A DNA stretch of 64,000 nucleotides, taken from NCBI RefSeq assembly GCF_021018895.1, contig NC_079368.1:1271001-1335000 (forward strand), in the 5' to 3' direction. This DNA is from Seriola aureovittata (lineage: Eukaryota; Chordata; Actinopteri; Carangiformes; Carangidae). A program made the position numbers and the translations under genes. Shown here one piece after another: positions 60,262-64,000 of the stretch (its first letter is position 1; every line of letters begins with the position of its first letter). A model generated the notes under the pieces. That model ran no database searches, had not been told where the DNA came from, and saw only the letters and a list, made by a program, of their open reading frames with translations.

Positions 60262-62407
60262 AACAATTAGCTTATGGACAGATGAATTTCCTCTAGGGGA
60301 ATGATCAGTGTGGTAAAAAAAAGAGTAACTCCAGCTCATTAACATCTCTGTTCATTAGTCGACCGAATGCAAATCATGATGGATGGAGCAGGACACCATG
60401 GAGGAAGTAGCTCATCTCCACAATAAAACACATTATTATGGCCCATGGCACACCACTGGTGCTTACTGTTGAGTGTGTTGTAGTTGTAGGAGAGATGGCA
60501 ATTTATAGATGCCACTATGAATGCAAGCTTGTAAAAACAAATACCTAATTAAAAGATGACTCCAAGAATAAAATCCAATAGAAAACTTCAAGTATTTCAA
60601 AGTGGAAGGTAGAACAACAAAAGTATCCAGCATTGAGCAGCTGAATCAGAACATCTCTGAGACTGGAATTATAAGATTACACTCTCAATATTGACTTTTG
60701 TTGCGGTTCTTAAATATGGACCTTTCATTATCGTTTGATTAGTCAAACATTTCTGTTTTTCAGACAGTTGCCTTCATTCTTTTTGGTCTTTTGATAAAAG
60801 AATTAATACAGTGTCGAATGGTTTGTAATTACTGAACATGTTGGTGATGTCGATCAGGGGTGTGCTGGTCGGACCCCCACCCCGTCTCTTGCATAACACC
60901 ATGACGCCTCTCTGCTATGGTCCTTTGTCCAGGAGGAGAACGTCTGCCTGCACTGGGCGGCTCTGTCGGGCTGTGATGACATTGCCCAGGCTCTGCTGGA
61001 GGCTCAGTGTGACCTCAACGCCGTCAACGTTCACGGAGACTCGCCGCTCCACGTCGCTGCCAGAGAAAACTACCTGGATTGTGTGACGTGAGTGTTTGGT
61101 CCTGAAACAAATTTCACTTTCATCATACAAAACTTTATGAAGTTCAGAGCGACCCATTGTTAATACGATGAAAATGGTTCAATCATGGGTGGGGCAGGGG
61201 AATTTGGAATGGGGCACACACTCAAAAGGGGGTATTTGGAAAACAATTCAAATTGCATTACACTCAATTATGATATAATAAACATGTACAAGTACAAACT
61301 ATATTGTACTAAAATGTTGTTAAATGTACATTTGATACATTTACATTTGATTTTTTCAAATGTAAAATCATTGAATATCAGCTCAAAGAACACAAAGAAG
61401 GTCACAAGTATGTAGGGAAGTTCCTGATGCCTCATTTCCCTGTTGAGTAAACAAGGACATTTAAAAGGTTGTATGCCAATTTATTGAGACACAGCCTACA
61501 TACGACCAGAGTTTCATTTAGGCTCTGTGACAAGAAAAATCTTAATTCTACACCACTCAGGGACAACAGTATTCTTCCAACTTGGGGTTTAGCCTTTTAA
61601 TGTTTCAGCTTAACAGTGCACACAAAGCCAGCTCTTTGACTGGCCTGCTCAGAGCCCCCATACCTTCATCAAGCCTCATCATCCAGCATCACTGTTGGAC
61701 CTCACTAATGCTCCCTGCAGCCAGGTTACAGCATCTGATGGACGGCGATAAAAACTCCAGCAATGCTTGTAGTAAACAGAGAAGGACCATATCAAACCAA
61801 CACGTTTCGGCTTGTGACTGAAAAAAAAACCCCAAAAAACAGTCAATCATATATAAAAACATGCATATCTGCCTATGGGGCTTCATCAAAGGTGGGTTGG
61901 GCCTGTGGTCATGTGGCTTCAGGCCAATCAATGTCTCAGGTTGGTGGGGAACGTCCACTAGAGGACATGGGTGTCACCATGTTTACTGCATTGCCTGAGC
62001 AGTTCAGCTAAAGGGTTGTACACAAGGGACCTTGTCCGAAAACGTGTCCATTTGAGGTGGCATACTTTTGGCTATGAAGTATATCAGCTATTGGCAAGTA
62101 TTTTTCTGAAGTATCTGCAGGATATTAGTTTTAGCTTCAAAGCCCCTGTTTTGGTCGCCCCCCCCTTTGCTACATCAGTTTATTGTGTTTTTAAGCTCAC
62201 TGTGTTCTCTAACCTAACTCAAACATCCTCCATGTGCAGGTTGTTTCTGTCGTGTGGAGCTGATGTCACTCAGAGGAATAAGGAAGGACAGACAGCTCTG
62301 GACTGCTGCGCCTATGGCTCCAACGTGTGGACGGCGCTCACCACCAACAAGAAACTCACTGATGCCAGGAGAGGCAGGGACCGCTGTGGAGAGAGGATGC
62401 TCAGCAG
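48251..62407 (+). CDS. ehmt1: Euchromatic histone-lysine N-methyltransferase 1 (GLP), 5' part; SET domain beyond window
   Basis: GLP is a nuclear H3K9 mono/dimethyltransferase that pairs with EHMT2/G9a. Fifteen coding exons are visible: 48251-48610, 50496-50601, 51333-51415 (or 51419), 52030 (or 52034)-52252, 52409-52554, 52820-52963, 55043-55350, 55481-55555, 55664-55752, 56314-56420, 57038-57160, 59200-59301, 59402-59506, 60933-61087, 62240-62407: 764 codons plus 2 bases. Seen: a basic block [18 protein letters not shown] (nuclear-localisation type), the CCCRMETP motif, a Cys-rich zinc-binding region (about 307-400, [34 protein letters not shown]) and ankyrin repeats (about 485-745) ending in [17 protein letters not shown]. 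The repeats bind methylated H3K9 in GLP; the key segment [16 protein letters not shown] is intact. The pre-SET/SET exons are not within the window. EHMT1 rather than EHMT2 rests on sequence match and linkage to arrdc1. The start Met is inferred. Confidence 0.93.
48611..50495. other. ehmt1 intron after first coding exon
   Basis: Mostly A+T-rich. It holds a (GT)n microsatellite (49802-49876) running into a short (GA)n tract. No other exon or repeat family recognised. Confidence 0.65.
49802..49876. repeat. (GT)n microsatellite
   Basis: About 37 uninterrupted GT units, then GAGAGAGAGAGA. Confidence 0.97.
50496..50601 (+). CDS. ehmt1: ehmt1 coding exon: basic linker
   Basis: [18 protein letters not shown] then [17 protein letters not shown]. 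The frame is fixed by the downstream exon (the leftover G joins CT to give Ala before VKRKKRKMG). Acceptor TCAAAG|CCTG, donor CCAG|GTTAGC, ends in phase 1. Confidence 0.75.
51333..51415 (+). CDS. ehmt1: ehmt1 coding exon: basic nuclear-localisation block
   Basis: [19 protein letters not shown] then TKALKQQEK, a strong match to human EHMT1 [20 protein letters not shown]. The 3' boundary is ambiguous: a GT donor at 51420 (exon end 51419) needs acceptor 52033, while a GC donor at 51416 needs acceptor 52029. Both keep frame and differ only in one residue (A or K). Confidence 0.88.
51440..51530. repeat. Dispersed MITE fragment, copy 1
   Basis: Shares 'agatttctctggtttgaga', 'aagaacaca' and 'aacaacatata.aaca.aggt' with 60070-60192 in the same orientation. 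Confidence 0.75.
52030..52252 (+). CDS. ehmt1: ehmt1 coding exon: acidic linker
   Basis: [18 protein letters not shown] through [18 protein letters not shown] to SPPTS. The [12 protein letters not shown] segment aligns with human YMEVSLDSLDLR. Much shorter than the Glu-rich region expected here. Donor TCAG|GTGATT, ends in phase 1. Confidence 0.85.
52409..52554 (+). CDS. ehmt1: ehmt1 coding exon: CCRMETP motif
   Basis: [19 protein letters not shown] then [12 protein letters not shown] to [10 protein letters not shown], matching human LQEVPLCSCRMETP...QCMATESVD. Acceptor GCAG|GTGT, donor ACA|GTAAAG, phase 0. Confidence 0.93.
52820..52963 (+). CDS. ehmt1: ehmt1 coding exon: Cys-rich region, part 1
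   Basis: 48 codons, [18 protein letters not shown] to [19 protein letters not shown] and CGLFCRA. Cysteines and histidines are spaced as in the zinc-binding region preceding the ankyrin repeats of G9a/GLP. Phase 0 both ends. Confidence 0.95.
53507..53665 (+). mobile_element. SINE-like repeat
   Basis: Contains a B-box-like 'ggttcaatttcc' and the phrase 'tgtccttgggcaagatactg', which I recall from a common teleost tRNA-type SINE. Ends in a TG-rich stretch; no poly-A. Lies in the large ehmt1 intron 52964-55042. Confidence 0.55.
53881..54594 (+). mobile_element. Tc1/mariner element with TIRs, internally deleted
   Basis: Left terminus 'tacagtgccttgcaaaagta', right terminus its imperfect inverse ('gaatacttttgcgaggcactgt'), about 714 bp. 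The + strand gives transposase pieces [26 protein letters not shown] and [10 protein letters not shown] from the central and C-terminal catalytic domain. The N-terminal half is deleted, with stops in the rest. Confidence 0.88.
55043..55350 (+). CDS. ehmt1: ehmt1 coding exon: Cys-rich region, part 2
   Basis: [19 protein letters not shown] then [20 protein letters not shown], then a Pro/Ser-rich linker ([16 protein letters not shown] to RNRDESPS). Matches human [21 protein letters not shown]. Donor GCAG|GTGACA, ends in phase 2. Confidence 0.95.
55481..55555 (+). CDS. ehmt1: ehmt1 coding exon: linker before ankyrin repeats
   Basis: [19 protein letters not shown] to MALDDE; aligns with human KETLESALIALDSEK. 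Acceptor CAAG|GTTG, donor GAA|GTAAGG, ends in phase 2. Confidence 0.93.
55664..55752 (+). CDS. ehmt1: ehmt1 coding exon: ankyrin repeat entry
   Basis: [19 protein letters not shown] then [11 protein letters not shown], matching human FHPKQLYFSARQGELQKVL. Acceptor TTAG|CCTG, donor TTAG|GTAACC. Confidence 0.94.
55805..56257. mobile_element. Tc1-derived MITE with intact TIRs filling an ehmt1 intron
   Basis: Left TIR 'tacactcactgagcactt' (55805), right TIR 'aagtgctcagtgagtgta' (to 56257) is its exact inverse, with TA at both ends. About 453 bp of a 561-bp intron (55753-56313). The interior ('gcagtttgagagacactcag', 'gcaggtgtacaggtgtccct') relates it to the Tc1 family at 28680-29420. Confidence 0.9.
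56314..56420 (+). CDS. ehmt1: ehmt1 coding exon: ankyrin repeat
   Basis: [19 protein letters not shown] then [17 protein letters not shown]. Canonical TPLHAAA...GH.EI helix pair. Acceptor ACAG|TTGA, donor CAG|GTGAGG, phase 0. Confidence 0.96.
56863..57033. repeat. (GT)n-(TCTG)n compound microsatellite next to an ehmt1 acceptor
   Basis: GT tract 56863-56927, short TCTG and GT blocks to about 56960, then (TCTG)n to 57033, only a few bases before the acceptor AG at 57036-57037. Confidence 0.97.
57038..57160 (+). CDS. ehmt1: ehmt1 coding exon: ankyrin repeat
   Basis: 41 codons, [18 protein letters not shown] then [18 protein letters not shown] to ISQK; aligns with human AGANIDTCSEDQRTPLMEA. Acceptor TGTAG|GCTG, donor AAA|GTGCGT, phase 0. 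Confidence 0.96.
57411..57505. repeat. Dispersed repeat with TATCG motifs, copy 2
   Basis: Resembles 16063-16165 in the same orientation; see that entry. Confidence 0.7.
57740..58860 (+). mobile_element. Tc1/mariner transposon, near full length, inactivated
   Basis: Inverted termini: 'aatcagccataacattatgg' at left and 'cataatgttatggctgatct' at right, about 1.12 kb apart. From the ATG at 57876 the + strand reads [19 protein letters not shown] then [17 protein letters not shown] (helix-turn-helix), later [18 protein letters not shown], then [19 protein letters not shown] near the C-terminus. Stops and frameshifts break the frame, e.g. soon after REDMW. Lies in the ehmt1 intron 57161-59199, same strand as the gene. 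Confidence 0.93.
59200..59301 (+). CDS. ehmt1: ehmt1 coding exon: ankyrin repeat
   Basis: [19 protein letters not shown] then [15 protein letters not shown]. Aligns with human [20 protein letters not shown]. Acceptor CCAG|GATA, donor CAG|GTAAAA, phase 0. Confidence 0.94.
59402..59506 (+). CDS. ehmt1: ehmt1 coding exon: ankyrin repeat (methyl-lysine pocket)
   Basis: [19 protein letters not shown] then [16 protein letters not shown]. The W and the W-A-x-E pattern are the aromatic cage residues used to bind H3K9me1/2 in GLP; both are kept. Donor AAG|GTCAGT, phase 0. Confidence 0.96.
59590..60195. mobile_element. Dispersed MITE-like element, copy 2
   Basis: Wording such as 'tggttcaaatatagagctga' and 'gatatgatgtcactgacagg' is of a teleost MITE type I recall. 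Its right part repeats at 51440-51530. No coding potential. A (TTA)n tract follows at 60229-60259. Confidence 0.55.
60933..61087 (+). CDS. ehmt1: ehmt1 coding exon: ankyrin repeats
   Basis: [18 protein letters not shown] through [18 protein letters not shown] to RENYLDCV. Human: EENICLHWAAFSGCVDIAE. The conserved E-E-N-x-C-L-H-W forms the other side of the methyl-lysine cage. Acceptor CCAG|GAGG, donor GAC|GTGAGT, ends in phase 2. Confidence 0.97.
62240..62407 (+). CDS. ehmt1: ehmt1 coding exon: last ankyrin repeat (last in window)
   Basis: [18 protein letters not shown] then [19 protein letters not shown] to CGERMLS. Human: [20 protein letters not shown]. The donor GCAG|GTGTGTG is the first unit of a (GT)n run. 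Ends in phase 2; the next expected exon (pre-SET side, IARGYERIPIPCVN-like) is not found before 64000. Confidence 0.94.
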
Positions 62408-62563
62408 GTGTGTGTGTGTGTGTGTGTTGAAGTTAAAGCTGCATTCATCAGATGTATTTTGGCCACATCATTATTTTAAAAATATTCAAAACTACATTTT
62501 TTATGTCAACTTATTGTTGTATTGTTCCACATTTACAGAACCTAATGACTCTGAAACACGCTA

Positions 62564-62606
62564 CTGACTGACTGACTGACTGACTGACTGACTGACTGAC
62601 TGACTG
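62564..62606. repeat. (TGAC)n microsatellite
   Basis: Perfect TGAC units, about 11 copies, 160 bases after the last visible ehmt1 exon. Confidence 0.95.
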
Positions 62607-62879
62607 TAGAACCTGTAGAATGAAAAGCTTGTGGGACATGAGACAAAGAGTGAAGACATAGACATAACAACAACTGAATCAACAAAAGAAGCCTTTCTCA
62701 TTTCCATATAGTATATATCTGTTTTAGTCGTTTGGTCGTGTTAAACACAGCAAACATTTCAAATGAAATGAATCTTTATTTATTTCTAAAGCTTCAAACA
62801 CAGACTTCAACATAGTGTATGGTCTATCAGATTTTCAAAATAAAATAAAATTCATTCCACTGACTAAAATCTCTGCTTC

Positions 62880-63030
62880 AAAGTAAGAGTACTTCATAGA
62901 AATGTGGTGGTCAAAAGTACAATATCTGTCTTTAAGAGTAGTGAAGTAAAAGTCCACTACAAAGTAATGTACAGATACTTAAGTACAGTAGTGTAGTAAA
63001 TGTACTTTGTTACTGTCAACCCCTGCCCAC
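62880..63030. repeat. Dispersed repeat with 'aagtac' motifs
   Basis: Contains 'gtgaagtaaaagtccactac', 'acagatacttaagtacagta' and 'agtaaatgtactttgttact', typical of a widespread teleost repeat end. Class not assigned. Confidence 0.5.
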
Positions 63031-63149
63031 AGGCAATGTTGGTATTTATTAGGAGTCAAGTTTGTGTTCACCTAATGAATGTAAATCCAGGATTGACATT
63101 CTCTATTGCTGTTTTTTTTTTTTTTGTCTCCACCAACTCCTCAGAAAAA

Positions 63150-63440
63150 CATATGGCTCTTTGCCCAAGTGCAAAATGCTAACATGCTCACATGTTGATG
63201 CTAACATCCTGGTGCTAAGGAGGTATAATGTTTACAGTGCTCACCACCTTAGTTTAGCTTGTCGGAAACTTTCTGATCTGAAAGATTAAGCGATCCTAAT
63301 CCCGAGGGGGGCATGAACGTCTGAACCAGATTTCATGGTGACAGTTACAGACACATTTCACTAAAACCCCAGAATGTGAACCTCATGGTGGTGCTAGAGG
63401 GAGTGCCAGGGCATTAGGATTTGTGCACTGGGCACCAGAA
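63150..63440. repeat. Dispersed repeat, copy 3 of 3
   Basis: Contains 'catgaacgtctgaaccagat', 'ttcatggtgacagttaca' and 'gaacctcatggtggtgctag', similar in part to 75-310 and 7530-7770. The remainder of 62408-64000 is ehmt1 intron with nothing else recognised. Confidence 0.5.
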
Positions 63441-64000
63441 ATGTCTGTACAGGGGGTTCATCACAGTGATGGACTGACTCTGGTGAACCATCAAGTGAAG
63501 CTGTGAGCTGTGAAGCTACACAGCTCCACAGCACAAAGGGGAACTGCAGAGCTGGTGAAACTTCTTTGCAGATTTGTCGCTGAAAGCGACCCCTGTCACA
63601 TTATACACAGTCGTATAACCCATATTCTCATATAAAAATATTGATTAGTGCAGTCTGAATATTTCGCTACAGTAGAGCTGCTTGGATGCAAGAAATCTCA
63701 CTGTGGTTCTATTAGAAGGAAGAGAACAAGGGGAGCTGGACTGAAGACGTCTCATTCAAGAGGCTTCTTCAGTTCTGGGCTAATGTGGAGCATTAAACTA
63801 CTACTACAGCTGAACTGGTTCCCCTGCAGGTGTCAGTGACTGAACGTGACAAACTCAGAGGTTTAATTGTTGAGTAAACGGTCAGTGAGCAGAGCTACAG
63901 ACCCAAATAGATTCTGAAAGGTCAACTGAGGTTAAAATCAAAACTAAATCTTTTAGTATCACCACAGAAAGAGGTTTCATAGCCTCCTTTCATATTTCAC

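Overview
The window is vertebrate nuclear DNA, almost certainly from a ray-finned (teleost) fish. The evidence is multi-exon genes with GT-AG introns, very frequent (CA)n/(TG)n and (TA)n microsatellites, and a dense load of teleost-type Tc1/mariner, hAT, MITE, LINE and SINE remnants. There are no bacterial-style genes, operons or CRISPR arrays, and no tRNA or rRNA gene was found.

Four protein-coding genes lie head to tail on the + strand. (1) An entpd8-like ecto-nucleoside triphosphate diphosphohydrolase, 3773-10923, has 9 coding exons and about 502 aa. (2) nelfb (COBRA1), the B subunit of the negative elongation factor, 13639-27552, has 13 coding exons and about 583 aa. (3) arrdc1, an alpha-arrestin, 31877-44611, has 8 coding exons and about 466 aa. 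(4) ehmt1 (GLP histone H3K9 methyltransferase) starts near 48251 and runs off the right edge. Its 15 coding exons in the window reach the end of the ankyrin repeats; the pre-SET and SET exons lie beyond base 64000. In human, ENTPD8, NELFB, ARRDC1 and EHMT1 all lie in 9q34.3, so this looks like an old linkage group. The four genes do not form a pathway: one acts on extracellular nucleotides, one in polymerase II pausing, one in ubiquitin-linked trafficking and budding, and one in chromatin silencing.

Intergenic regions are 1-3772, 10924-13638, 27553-31876 and 44612-48250. They and the larger introns are filled mainly with degenerate transposons. I recognise six separate Tc1/mariner-like remnants, two L1/Tx1-type LINE ORF2 tails, one Rex/RTE-type LINE 3' end, a hAT BED-finger remnant, two SINE candidates, several MITE families (some in inverted pairs), and a 500-bp CCAT array.

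I see no sign of a novel multi-gene system. The most interesting signals concern gene structure: two probable GC-AG introns, an inverted MITE pair flanking nelfb exons 8-9 that could favour back-splicing, tandem repeats directly against splice sites of two ehmt1 ankyrin exons, a coding (GCCTCC)n tract in arrdc1, a diverged tandem duplication between entpd8 and nelfb, and a dispersed repeat sitting in the nelfb 5' flank.
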